Source: Stieleria neptunia
Lineage (GTDB): Bacteria; Planctomycetota; Planctomycetia; Pirellulales; Pirellulaceae
Assembly (NCBI RefSeq): GCF_007754155.1
Contig: NZ_CP037423.1
Coordinates: 7,498,938-7,562,937, forward strand
Direction: 5' to 3'
Length of the DNA: 64,000 nt
Shown in pieces: positions 35,485-45,650 of the stretch; position 1 is the stretch's first letter; each line of letters opens with the position of its first letter. Both the position numbers and the translations under genes were made by a program. The notes under the pieces were generated by a model. The model was not told the DNA's origin, did no database searches, and saw only the letters and a list, made by a program, of their open reading frames with translations.

Positions 35485-37062
35485 CTACGAGCGTCCGATT
35501 CGGGTCTGCAAGCGAACGCTGCCGACCATTTCGTCGAGTTCGTAGTGCGGCGCCAACCGCATGATACAGTAAAACGAGCCCGGCTTACCGGGGTCGGGCT
35601 GGACCGTGATGCTGGCTTCGCGAAGTGGTTTGCGGCTTTTCACATCGGCACTCGCTTCGCGGTCGGCGGTGACGTACTCGATGATCCAGTCGTGCAACAG
35701 CCGTTGTAATTCTTCCGCGGTGGTGAACGAACCCATTTTGGTTCGGCCGATCACTTTGATGTAGTGGGCGAACCGGGAGACCGTCAACATGTACGGCAGC
35801 ATGGCGCTGATTTTGGCGTTGGTATTGGCATCGGCGGTGTCGTACTTCTTGGGACGCTGGAGCGATTGGCCGCTGGCAAATACGGCCATCGGCGTGTCTT
35901 TGCAATCGCAAATCGGCAGCAGCCCCAAATCACTGAGCTGTCGTTCCAGCGAATCGGTGACCGCGATTTCGGTCATCGGTCGCGGGACCACGCCGGGCGC
36001 GTCGGTGGGAAAACTCAGCGCGGGCAGATCCGAGACCAGTCCGCCGCCCTCGACGTCCTGACGCAGCCCGCGGATGTCGGCCAGCCAGCCACTGGTCGCA
36101 AACGAACGCATCAACACCGCGGCGTAGGCATAGCCAGGATTGCCCCACAAATAACCCTTTCCGTCGGGGCTGAAGACGTCTTCGCGGAAAACAAAACGAT
36201 CGATCCGGCTGCCGTCGTCTTCGTAGGGCCCACGCATCAGGATTCTCGGCAGCACGACGCCGACGAATCGGGCGTCTTCATCGTCACGCAGCGCGTTCCA
36301 TTTCAAATAATCCGTTCGCGACAAACGGGATTCATGATCGCGCGTCACCTGCAACTCGGAAAAGCTTTCCAGATCCAGCAGTTCCGGGCTGGCCGCCAAC
36401 AGTACCGGGCAAAACGAGCTGGCCGCCACGCCCGACAAGGCTCTCAGGACCGACAGGTCATCGGTCGGGTGTTCTGCCGAGACGCGGGGCTGGATGTCAT
36501 AGTCCCCGACCAAGACGCCGAACGGTTCCCCGCCGGGCATCCCCAGTTCCTCTTCGTAGACTTTCTTGAACAGGGCGCTCTGGTCGAATTCGACGTTGCG
36601 TTCAAAGTCTTTTTCGAGTTCTTTCCAACGCGCCGACAACACGCGGACCTTGATCATCGGATCGCTTTCGATGTCCGCTCTGCGGACCAGAAACGCCAAC
36701 CCGCGCCAGGAGGATTCCAAACGCTGGAACTTGGGATGATGCAAAATCGCGTTGATCTGGTCGTTGAGCATCCGATCGATCTCGGCGATGTCGGCGGCCA
36801 AGCGGGCGAGCACCGATTGCTTGTCTCTCAGCCGCCGATCTTGGCTCCAACTTTTGCCGAACCAACATTCCAGCGACTCTTCGACACCGTCAGCGGCAAG
36901 AAATTTGGCCAGCGGCGTGGCAGCCGACCGGCCGGGTTGCGACGCCGGCGCCGAACCGCCGTCGTGAGCGTCCGCCGCAGCCGACAGGACTCGCTGAAGC
37001 AGAGACTCCGCGAGTACTTCGGTGTGATACGATCCATCGGAGCGGAACTCGGCAGGCGGCAT
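35485..37062 (-). CDS. Second T6SS sheath large subunit (TssC paralogue)
   Basis: 525 residues. TssC features include HPKFQRLESSWRGLAFLVRR, EFDQSALFKKVYEEELGMPG, YDIQPRVSAEHPTDD and YMLTVSRFAHYIKVIGR. It is clearly paralogous to the next gene (37078-38577) but diverged, with a longer N-terminus. TssC pairs with TssB in the sheath. Some systems carry such a second copy, whose role is unclear (family knowledge). The start at 37062 is not firmly fixed. Confidence 0.9.
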   Translation of the reverse strand: MPPAEFRSDGSYHTEVLAESLLQRVLSAAADAHDGGSAPASQPGRSAATPLAKFLAADGVEESLECWFGKSWSQDRRLRDKQSVLARLAADIAEIDRMLNDQINAILHHPKFQRLESSWRGLAFLVRRADIESDPMIKVRVLSARWKELEKDFERNVEFDQSALFKKVYEEELGMPGGEPFGVLVGDYDIQPRVSAEHPTDDLSVLRALSGVAASSFCPVLLAASPELLDLESFSELQVTRDHESRLSRTDYLKWNALRDDEDARFVGVVLPRILMRGPYEDDGSRIDRFVFREDVFSPDGKGYLWGNPGYAYAAVLMRSFATSGWLADIRGLRQDVEGGGLVSDLPALSFPTDAPGVVPRPMTEIAVTDSLERQLSDLGLLPICDCKDTPMAVFASGQSLQRPKKYDTADANTNAKISAMLPYMLTVSRFAHYIKVIGRTKMGSFTTAEELQRLLHDWIIEYVTADREASADVKSRKPLREASITVQPDPGKPGSFYCIMRLAPHYELDEMVGSVRLQTRIGRS

Positions 37063-37077
37063 CGTGGCTTGCTCTTA

Positions 37078-38577
<1,500 letters not shown>

Positions 38578-38644
38578 GGCAAGTTGACTCCTCACATCGG
38601 GGGATTGATTCAGAATAGTTTGAAGGACGAACGGGCGCGGGGAA

Positions 38645-39163
38645 TTACTCCGCTGCCGACTCGTCGGTGTCCACGCCAAGCTCTCCGGAAAGCTGCTTGA
38701 GCTGATCGCTGTTTTTGAGCACTTGTTCCAGCACGTTTTCCAGGTCGTCGCTCCGATCGATTTTGGTGGCCAGATCGCGCAGCTTGTTTCGCGTGGCCAT
38801 CAACTTCTTCAGCGGATCGACCTTGTCGACGATGTTCGCCGGTTCGAAGTCGTCCATCGATTTGAAGTCCAAGTTGACTGACATTTCGCTGCCGTCACCG
38901 GCCAGCGTGTTTTCGACACGCATGTTCAATCCCGGCGTCATGCGTTGCAGCACGTCATTGAAGTTGTCACGATCGATTTGGATAAACTTTCGATCCTTCA
39001 AAGGTTTTAATTTGCTCGTCGGGTCCCCCGAGAAATCGCCCATCACGCCGACCACAAAAGGCAGCTCTTTGACGACCTGTGCCCCTTCGGTTTCCACCTC
39101 GTAGGTGATGTGAACGCGAGGCTTTCGGACACGGTTCAACTTTTGCTGTTGGCTTTCGGCCAT
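38645..39163 (-). CDS. tssB: T6SS contractile sheath small subunit TssB
   Basis: The ATG at 39163 follows GGAGA, giving 172 residues. Family segments are [18 protein letters not shown] ([16 protein letters not shown]), [32 protein letters not shown] and a helical C-terminus with [18 protein letters not shown]. It forms the sheath with TssC and has the ClpV-accessible N-terminal helix. Confidence 0.95.
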   Translation of the reverse strand: MAESQQQKLNRVRKPRVHITYEVETEGAQVVKELPFVVGVMGDFSGDPTSKLKPLKDRKFIQIDRDNFNDVLQRMTPGLNMRVENTLAGDGSEMSVNLDFKSMDDFEPANIVDKVDPLKKLMATRNKLRDLATKIDRSDDLENVLEQVLKNSDQLKQLSGELGVDTDESAAE

Positions 39164-39294
39164 CTCATTATCTCCAGACGAGCGATTTGCGGGCTCGAAC
39201 ACGAGCCCCTCTATCATTCGGTTTTAGGTTACCGGTCCCCCCCAGGCAAGCTTTCCGAGGCGACCGGGTGTCAAGAAACTAGTGAAAATGTATC

Positions 39295-40440
39295 TCAATC
39301 ATCGTCGTACTCATCGTCCTTGACCGGAATCCCAGTGCGTTCGGACAAGTTCTTCAGCACACTGGAGTCTTGGATTAATTTTTGCAACAAGGTCGGCAGG
39401 TCCATGCGTCCGAACTCGACGGTCTGTTGGAGCATGTAGCTGACCGGAGAATGCGGCTCGGTCTTGCGAAAGAATTCGCTGGCCTTCATCAACATCCGAA
39501 ACGCGTCTTCGCGATTGTTGACCTGGGCCTGTGCCAGATCGACCTTGGGCCCGGCGTTGGGTGTCAATCCCGTCGCCGCGGTCTCCCCGTCGCCTTCGGG
39601 TTCTGCGTCACCGTTGCTGGACAGCAGGTTCCGCGTCAGATTCGAAAACGCCTGCTGAATCGTTTCCAGCGTGCGTCGGATCTGGCTGCTCGGCGGCGTG
39701 TGGTCCTCTTCACCCTCGACGCGGCACTTGGATTCCAGCACCGCGGTCATCTCCATGTAGGCCTCGATCGCTTCGGCAATGTCTTCCTCTTGCTGTCGCA
39801 ATTGATCCAAATCGATCTGGCGGACCGCATTGTCGAAATCATTCTCGGAAACCTCGCCGCCACCGCCCCCGGTGGTCGCCTCGCGGTAGGCCGCGTAAGT
39901 CAGCGCACCGTACTCGGGCAGCAACGGGATCTCCTCCAGCGGGGCGATCAACGTCCCCGGCCCTTCCACGCCGTTCAAGCTGGAAAGCTGCGAAACCGTA
40001 TCGAGGTAGCCGTCCTCTTCGTCATGTGGCGGGTAGATTCCGTCCCAGTACGTTTCGCAGATCTTGCTGACCAACCGAAACGCGTCGCGGGCCCCGGCGT
40101 ACCCGTTGCGTCGCGTGTTGGCCTCGACCAACCAGGACGCGACCCACAGGTCTTTGGAATGCTGGGCGATGATGTCGACGCATTGATCCAGCACGGTTCT
40201 CCAGTCGGGCGAACTGGGCACTTCGACCCCCTGCCCCTGTTCGCTCAACGCCGCCAGCTCGTCGTCGTCGTACATCGCGAATTCGCGAATCTTGCGTTCC
40301 GCATTGACCGCTTCGGCCCGGGCGTCCTTGGCGCGCTGAAATCGATCAAAATCGCTGCGACGCAGATACTGCCCGCTCGGGGATTCGTCCGAAATCGGGG
40401 CTAACAGTTGATCAAAATCAAGTGTCGGTTCAGATGCCAT
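39295..40440 (-). CDS. tssA: T6SS assembly protein TssA
   Basis: 381 residues with the ImpA N-domain: LLAPISDESPSGQYLRRSDF, DWRTVLDQCVDIIAQHSKDL, WLVEANTRRNGYAGARDAF and YWDGIYPPHDEEDGY. The C-terminus (FRMLMKASEFFRKTEPHSP, VEFGRMDLPTLLQKLI) matches the common TssA tail. TssA primes or caps sheath polymerisation. Confidence 0.92.
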   Translation of the reverse strand: MASEPTLDFDQLLAPISDESPSGQYLRRSDFDRFQRAKDARAEAVNAERKIREFAMYDDDELAALSEQGQGVEVPSSPDWRTVLDQCVDIIAQHSKDLWVASWLVEANTRRNGYAGARDAFRLVSKICETYWDGIYPPHDEEDGYLDTVSQLSSLNGVEGPGTLIAPLEEIPLLPEYGALTYAAYREATTGGGGGEVSENDFDNAVRQIDLDQLRQQEEDIAEAIEAYMEMTAVLESKCRVEGEEDHTPPSSQIRRTLETIQQAFSNLTRNLLSSNGDAEPEGDGETAATGLTPNAGPKVDLAQAQVNNREDAFRMLMKASEFFRKTEPHSPVSYMLQQTVEFGRMDLPTLLQKLIQDSSVLKNLSERTGIPVKDDEYDDD

Positions 40441-40487
40441 GGTGAACTCTCGGTGTCCGACGGGGTGGACGTTTCACGGGAATGCGT

Positions 40488-41210
40488 TTAATCGTTGCCG
40501 CTGCGACGCAGGCTCTGGGCCATCTGGTCCAGGCTCTTCGCATGAATTCGACTCGCCCAACTCTTGCTGATCCCAACGCGATCGGCCGCTTCGGTTAACG
40601 AAAAACCTTCGAAATAGATGGCGATGATCAATCGTTTGGCGTCATTGGGCAGGTCGTCGACCAATTTGCGTAGCGTTGTTTGCATTTCGCGGTTTGCAAC
40701 GACCTTGCTGGGAATCTCGTGCTGATCGGCCGCCTGTGCCAAGACGCTCGTTTCCGAATCCTCGTCACCGCTGGCCAGATAGACGATCGCAAGCCGCTCG
40801 GCCATCTTACCCAACCAGTCCGCATCGTCGTTGGAACTGGCGCCGTCGCCACGGGTTTCCGACTTGGATGATTCCGCCTGCAAGACATCCTCGGCCATGT
40901 CGCGGAATCGCATCCGCCGCAACCGCGCGCGGCTGGTCCAATTCATCTTGGAGACGCCGTCGTAGATCGCCCCGCGGACACGGTAATAGGCGAACGTCGT
41001 GAAGCGGGCGCCGCAGTCGGGATCGTATTTCTGAGCCGCTTCGGCCAAGCCCAGTTGCCCATACGCGATCAGGTCGTCCAGGTCCATCGGAATCGGCAGC
41101 GAGCGGTGCACCCGCAACGCAAGCGAACGGACCAAACCCTGAGCTTCGTTGATCAGGTCGGCGGGCGATTCGCCGTCACCGGAGGTCTCGTCGCTCGGAT
41201 GGGCACTCAC
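40488..41210 (-). CDS. RNA polymerase sigma-70 family factor (FliA/WhiG-like)
   Basis: The GTG at 41210 is preferred because AGGAG lies 7 nt upstream and its bases overlap the stop of the preceding gene (GTGA); an ATG at 41234 lacks a good site. 240 residues. Region 2 is clear (LPIPMDLDDLIAYGQLGLAE, ARFTTFAYYRVRGAIYDGV), as is region 4 (RLIIAIYFEGFSLTEAADR, VGISKSWASRIHAKSLDQM). The type resembles FliA/WhiG. Its place inside the T6SS operon suggests control of T6SS or effector promoters (inference). Confidence 0.9.
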   Translation of the reverse strand: MSAHPSDETSGDGESPADLINEAQGLVRSLALRVHRSLPIPMDLDDLIAYGQLGLAEAAQKYDPDCGARFTTFAYYRVRGAIYDGVSKMNWTSRARLRRMRFRDMAEDVLQAESSKSETRGDGASSNDDADWLGKMAERLAIVYLASGDEDSETSVLAQAADQHEIPSKVVANREMQTTLRKLVDDLPNDAKRLIIAIYFEGFSLTEAADRVGISKSWASRIHAKSLDQMAQSLRRSGND

Positions 41211-41614
41211 GATTCCGCTCCTAATGAATTCCAAAATCCCTCGATCCGACGGCGGCTGTAGTCATTGGTCCACAGCGCCCGACCGACTTCATCATACAGA
41301 TCGGCGGGCAACTGCCGCGCCCGCGCCCCCAGGCGATGTTGCAGCACCGCGGTGGCGATCCGCACGAACAGCGCCTCGTCACAGGGATCGTCCACGTGCC
41401 GAAGCTTTGCATCGCGAAGCACTTCCAACAGTTGGTCCGAATTCTCTTGGTGCCGAATCAGCGTCTCGCCCAACACCTCTTGCAGCAAGCGTTGGCTCTG
41501 GCCGGTGCCCGCGGCTTCGGCCGATCGACCGCCACCCGGGGCAACATCGGACGCGTCGCCGGCGTCACGATATCGCGTGTAAGTTTGGCGTGACGGGGAG
41601 GGCTGGGCAGGCAT
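41207..41614 (-). CDS. Uncharacterised T6SS-operon protein
   Basis: 135 residues, no recognised domain. It has a disordered, Ser/Gly-rich N-terminus and a helical body (LLQEVLGETLIRHQENSDQL, RIATAVLQHRLGARARQLP). It overlaps the sigma factor start and lies 10 nt after the TssM-like gene, so it is certainly operonic. It could be a partner of the sigma factor, but nothing in the sequence shows this. Confidence 0.7.
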   Translation of the reverse strand: MPAQPSPSRQTYTRYRDAGDASDVAPGGGRSAEAAGTGQSQRLLQEVLGETLIRHQENSDQLLEVLRDAKLRHVDDPCDEALFVRIATAVLQHRLGARARQLPADLYDEVGRALWTNDYSRRRIEGFWNSLGAES

Positions 41615-41624
41615 CGGACCACAT

Positions 41625-43307
41625 TCACTCTGCGTTAAAGTACCAAATCAACAGCCCCACGATCGTGGCCACCAAGGCCCCGTTGATCACCATCAGGATG
41701 CGCACCCCGGTCTGCATCCGATCCTCCTCGGCCAGCGCTTCACTGCCCCATTCCAACTCCTCTTCCTCGTTGGTGGCTTTTTTGAACACGCTGGCCAGAA
41801 ACGCCTGGCGATCCGGCATCGCACCCGACGCGACGAAGTAACAACCGCTGAACAACAGCGGTTCGCCGTCACTGAGATGCGGGCCGGCCGAGTTGATCGC
41901 ATAGGCGGACTTGATCAGGTGCGCCAAGCGGGGCTGGAACGTTGACCGGATCCGGCACAGCAACGAGTACAGGTGGCGGTTGCCGGGTTTGCTCAGCCCG
42001 TCGCCTTCGCGAAACAGCAAGTACGACCAATCCTCGAACGCCCCGCAGGCATGTTTGACGACGGCATCCAACTGCGGCGCCGTCGGCAGATTCCACAATC
42101 CGTATCCCTTGCCGAAGCGTTGCACCGACGATCGTTCGGCACCGACGCGTCGGACGAGTTCGCGGAACCCGGTTTCCAGTTCCATCGAATCGACGACGTG
42201 GGTGACGCTGCAGCGGACGCGCAGCGACCCGCGGAGGCAGGCCAAATCGGCTTTCAGCGCGATCAGGATCTGGTTGACCATGTCTTGCGATCCGTCGGCC
42301 AGAAAACGGAATGGCGTCGAGACGATGACGCCATTGATCGGGCAGAGCGGATCGCGCAGGCGGCGAAACAGACGACACAGGTAGGCCAACCGCGCCGTCG
42401 CCAGACTGGCATCGCTGGGCGTCAGGATCGCGCTGGCAATGCCGCCGCCCTGCGGTGCGGTCGGGTTTTTCAGACCGCCGGAAACGTCGCCGACCATCAT
42501 CGTGCCGCGCATGTCGGCGCCCTGGTTTTGTGGCGGCACGGGGATGTTCAGCCCGGCAATCGTGTTGCGGACATCGGCCGAATACGCCGAAGCGTTGCCG
42601 CCGGCCGGTGGCATGGGCGGACGCATCGCGGCCGGATTCTGCCCCATCGTGCTCACGTCCATCGTCCGATCGGCCTGGAACGGCTGGGGGGCGCCGGGCA
42701 TTTGCCCGGGGACGATCGTCGCGTCTCGCGGGGAACCGAGCAACTTGCTCAGCTGGCAACATTCGGTGCACACCACATAAATCGCCTGCTGGTTGGCGAA
42801 CACATGGATCGGCGCCGGCCCCAGCGGGGCCCTGACCGGGAACTGCGTATTGGAGGTCGTCATGAAGGCATTGACCGATTCGACCGTCCCCGGCCCGGCG
42901 ATCAAGAAGATCGGCGTCTCGGACGGATCGATCGATTGTTCCTCCATCGCCCCCAGCGCCGTCTCCCAGGCGCGATCGATGTCTGGAAACGCCGACGGTT
43001 CGCCTTCGAGCCACAGTTTGAGCGCGAACCAAACGACGATCGGGATCGCGATGACCAGCAAAAAGATCGCCGGCAACTCACGCCAGTAGAAGCTCGCCTT
43101 CTGTTCGGTCTGGTCGGTATAAAAACGAATAATCGCCCAGACGATCGCGACCAGCAACAATCCGAAGAACAGCAGCCACGCGGCCCGGGCCTGCAACGAC
43201 AGACCGAGGATCCGCTTGGGCGAACTGATCACGCTGCTGGGGATCCGCGCCAACATGCGAAACGGGTACAAGACCGCGTCGACGAAACTTCGTATCGCGC
43301 TGCCCAT
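41625..43307 (-). CDS. TssM-like inner-membrane protein, short form
   Basis: 560 residues, about half the usual TssM length. Two N-terminal membrane helices (AAWLLFFGLLLVAIVWAII, AIFLLVIAIPIVVWFALKLW) and a C-terminal one (ILMVINGALVATIVGLLIWY) are visible. After the helices comes ETPIFLIAGPGTVESVNAF, where TssM has its nucleotide-binding loop; the GKT/S residues are missing. A Pro/Gly/Met-rich linker lies near residues 195-255. Position next to tssL and tssK supports a TssM role. The large periplasmic part is absent. Confidence 0.7.
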   Translation of the reverse strand: MGSAIRSFVDAVLYPFRMLARIPSSVISSPKRILGLSLQARAAWLLFFGLLLVAIVWAIIRFYTDQTEQKASFYWRELPAIFLLVIAIPIVVWFALKLWLEGEPSAFPDIDRAWETALGAMEEQSIDPSETPIFLIAGPGTVESVNAFMTTSNTQFPVRAPLGPAPIHVFANQQAIYVVCTECCQLSKLLGSPRDATIVPGQMPGAPQPFQADRTMDVSTMGQNPAAMRPPMPPAGGNASAYSADVRNTIAGLNIPVPPQNQGADMRGTMMVGDVSGGLKNPTAPQGGGIASAILTPSDASLATARLAYLCRLFRRLRDPLCPINGVIVSTPFRFLADGSQDMVNQILIALKADLACLRGSLRVRCSVTHVVDSMELETGFRELVRRVGAERSSVQRFGKGYGLWNLPTAPQLDAVVKHACGAFEDWSYLLFREGDGLSKPGNRHLYSLLCRIRSTFQPRLAHLIKSAYAINSAGPHLSDGEPLLFSGCYFVASGAMPDRQAFLASVFKKATNEEEELEWGSEALAEEDRMQTGVRILMVINGALVATIVGLLIWYFNAE

Positions 43308-43329
43308 CGTTATCGACTCCGATCTTCTT

Positions 43330-43968
43330 TCATGGCCACACCAACATTTTTCCGATCCCGACGGCGACCGCGGCCAACAGCACGCAACAGATCACCGAAC
43401 TGATCAACAGATACTTGCCTTCCAACGGCGGTGCCCCTTGGCCGGGGCGTCCTTGTTCCAGGATCGGCGGTCGGCCTTGTCCCAATTGGATCGCCATGCC
43501 GGTCCGCCGCGCCCATTCGTCCAGCGAGGCCGGCACGCCGAAGTGTTCGTGTTGGGCGGTCGCTTCGGGGTCGGCGTAAAGCCCGCGAAACCCCAACACG
43601 ACGCAGACGTAAAACACTTCCAAGGCGTCCTTCTGGGGCAACTCGGTGGCCTTTTGGCTTTGCTCGTAGAACTTCGAAAACGCGCTGGTGCTTTTGAAGA
43701 TCTGAAATTCCAAGCGGTTCTGTTCCCACCACTTGCTGCCGTCCCAGGCGGCTTCGATCAGCAAATCGTCGACCCAGGCGACCAGTGCGTATTTGGCCAG
43801 TTCCCAATCGGGCCGTCGTCCGAGCATGTTTTCGGCGTTGTCGAGCAAGCCGCGGATCTTGGCGCTGGTGTCTTCCGGACTCGGATTCTTATTCGCCTCG
43901 ATTTCATCCACGACGGATGAAACGTACATGAAGACGGGGTCAACGGCGGCGGCGAATTCTGGCGACAT
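43330..43968 (-). CDS. tssL: T6SS inner-membrane protein TssL (DotU family)
   Basis: 212 residues with DotU features: FAAAVDPVFMYVSSVVDEI, YALVAWVDDLLIEAAWDGSK, EFYVCVVLGFRGLY-like (LEVFYVCVVLGFRGLYAD) and a single C-terminal membrane helix (LLISSVICCVLLAAVAVGI). No peptidoglycan-binding domain is present. It anchors the complex with the TssM-like protein. Confidence 0.93.
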   Translation of the reverse strand: MSPEFAAAVDPVFMYVSSVVDEIEANKNPSPEDTSAKIRGLLDNAENMLGRRPDWELAKYALVAWVDDLLIEAAWDGSKWWEQNRLEFQIFKSTSAFSKFYEQSQKATELPQKDALEVFYVCVVLGFRGLYADPEATAQHEHFGVPASLDEWARRTGMAIQLGQGRPPILEQGRPGQGAPPLEGKYLLISSVICCVLLAAVAVGIGKMLVWP

Positions 43969-44024
43969 GGAGGAGAAGGGTTGATCCGAGGCGAAGGAGA
44001 AAAGCGTAACGGCGGCAAACGGTC

Positions 44025-45485
44025 TCAGTCTTCAGCGGTGGGGACGGCGAACAAACTCAGTTTGAGCGTGCCTTCGATTCCGTCCACGTTGATTTGTAAT
44101 TCCTTCTTTCCCTGCAGCGTCGCCAAGTTCGCAATCAACGCTTCCTTGAAACGGACGCCCAACCGCGGCGAGTCGTCCGAACGCAGGTCTTCCCAGGCCG
44201 GTCCGCTTTTATTGACGCTATAGAACAGCCAATTATCGCCTTGCGGTAGGGCCCGTGGAGCTTTCGTCTCGGTGATTTTCAGTCCGTCTTGTCGAAAACG
44301 GAACATGAAATCGACCTTTTCACTTTTCCCCAGTTTCCAATCCAGCCGACCGATTTCCAGCAACTCACGACACTGTGCCGCCGTGATTCGCTCGTGCTGC
44401 ACCCCAATGTACCATTCCCAACCCTTGCTCATCCATTTTTGGTCCAACTGGACTTCTTGGCCTTTTCCGGCACCGATGAAGTCGCGGCGTTCGAATTTGT
44501 ACTCCTGGACCTCGGTGATCAGTGAGCGGATCTCTTCGAGCACCCAGCCGAAAATGCGCGCCAGATCGTCATGGTCGTACAGCGGGATTTCGCCGGGCCG
44601 ACGATCGGAGCGGAAAATGGAAAGCGAGCCGACGATCCGGCAGAGGTCCGTGTAGGCGACGTGGGGGTGGACGCCACGGGCAAACGCCAGCGACCGCAGC
44701 GAACCGTAGCCCGCGTTGAGCGCGGTCAACATCAGCAACCGGTTCATGTCACCGGCTTCGGGCGCCCCCTGCATGATGCCCCGCGTGATCACTTGGGAGC
44801 TGAGCACTTCGATCTTTTGGCCGATGATGTCGTAGACGGCCCGCACATAATCGCGCGCCAGTTCCGGCCAGGCGTCACAGCCGAGCACCGGCGGGATGTA
44901 GTCACCGTCCAGCTCCGGCGCGGCCTCGGCGGCACCGGAACGCTTGATCCGTGCGATCGGCAGCGTTTCGTAACCGGCCAGATTGTCCGTGCCCAGCAAG
45001 ATTTGGACGTTCAAGGTCCGCAACGAAATCTCTTGCTCGTTGCCACCGGCGTTTTCATCCGCGACGGTCCCGGGCAGCCCCACGAAACGATGTTGGCCGC
45101 CGCGCTGGGCCAACGTGTTGGGACGCCCCAGTCGCAATTTTGGCACGGCCAAAAAGACGTCGATCGATTCGACCTGATCGAACGCATCGGAAAGACTTCG
45201 CTTGACAGATCCACCTGTCTTACCCAAATCCACACGATCGGGTTGTTGTGCCGAGTCGATCCAGATCACGGTGCCGTCGCGAAGCCGGGCCTGGCATTCG
45301 CTCAATTCGAACTGGCCGTTGGCGATCGCTTCACGGCTGAAACTGATCTGTCGAATGCCGTAGTTGTACCCGTGATCGAGCGCAACGTGCTGTCTGGCAG
45401 TCTCGTCGATACTCCGTTCGGCGGCCTGCATGTGATGGGGCCGTAAAAACATCCCCTCTAACCAAGCAACACTCTCGTTGTGCAT
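44025..45485 (-). CDS. tssK: T6SS baseplate-membrane linker TssK
   Basis: 486 residues opening with VAWLEGMFLRPHHMQAAER, the hallmark TssK N-terminus, and continuing with IRQISFSREAIANGQFELSE. A GAGGAG site lies upstream of the ATG at 45485. TssK connects the TssF-TssG baseplate to the membrane complex. It is the first gene of the minus-strand operon, so its promoter lies in 45486-45650. Confidence 0.95.
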   Translation of the reverse strand: MHNESVAWLEGMFLRPHHMQAAERSIDETARQHVALDHGYNYGIRQISFSREAIANGQFELSECQARLRDGTVIWIDSAQQPDRVDLGKTGGSVKRSLSDAFDQVESIDVFLAVPKLRLGRPNTLAQRGGQHRFVGLPGTVADENAGGNEQEISLRTLNVQILLGTDNLAGYETLPIARIKRSGAAEAAPELDGDYIPPVLGCDAWPELARDYVRAVYDIIGQKIEVLSSQVITRGIMQGAPEAGDMNRLLMLTALNAGYGSLRSLAFARGVHPHVAYTDLCRIVGSLSIFRSDRRPGEIPLYDHDDLARIFGWVLEEIRSLITEVQEYKFERRDFIGAGKGQEVQLDQKWMSKGWEWYIGVQHERITAAQCRELLEIGRLDWKLGKSEKVDFMFRFRQDGLKITETKAPRALPQGDNWLFYSVNKSGPAWEDLRSDDSPRLGVRFKEALIANLATLQGKKELQINVDGIEGTLKLSLFAVPTAED

Positions 45486-45650
45486 CGCGTTAGTGTTCTC
45501 CTCACCGGGGCTGTCAGAAATCTGCCGTCAGTAATCGCATCGTTGCCATCAATTCCACTCGACGATGATACTCTAGCAGGTGTCGGGTATCGTTCCCACT
45601 AGGTAAACTTTTCGGTAGGGTTCAGTCTTCTTCCGTTGGATCGCATCACA
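45486..45650. promoter_or_regulatory. Divergent intergenic region between tssK and the large membrane-anchored protein gene
   Basis: 165 nt separate two divergent starts, so both promoters should lie here. No confident -10/-35 pair is assigned. The upstream side of tssK has GAGGAG; the + gene has no strong site before its ATG. Confidence 0.5.

Noticed and set aside
41973..43403. A 476-codon + strand open frame opposite the TssM-like gene
   Set aside because: It shadows a gene with membrane helices and operon context; the antisense product is Arg-rich without motifs.
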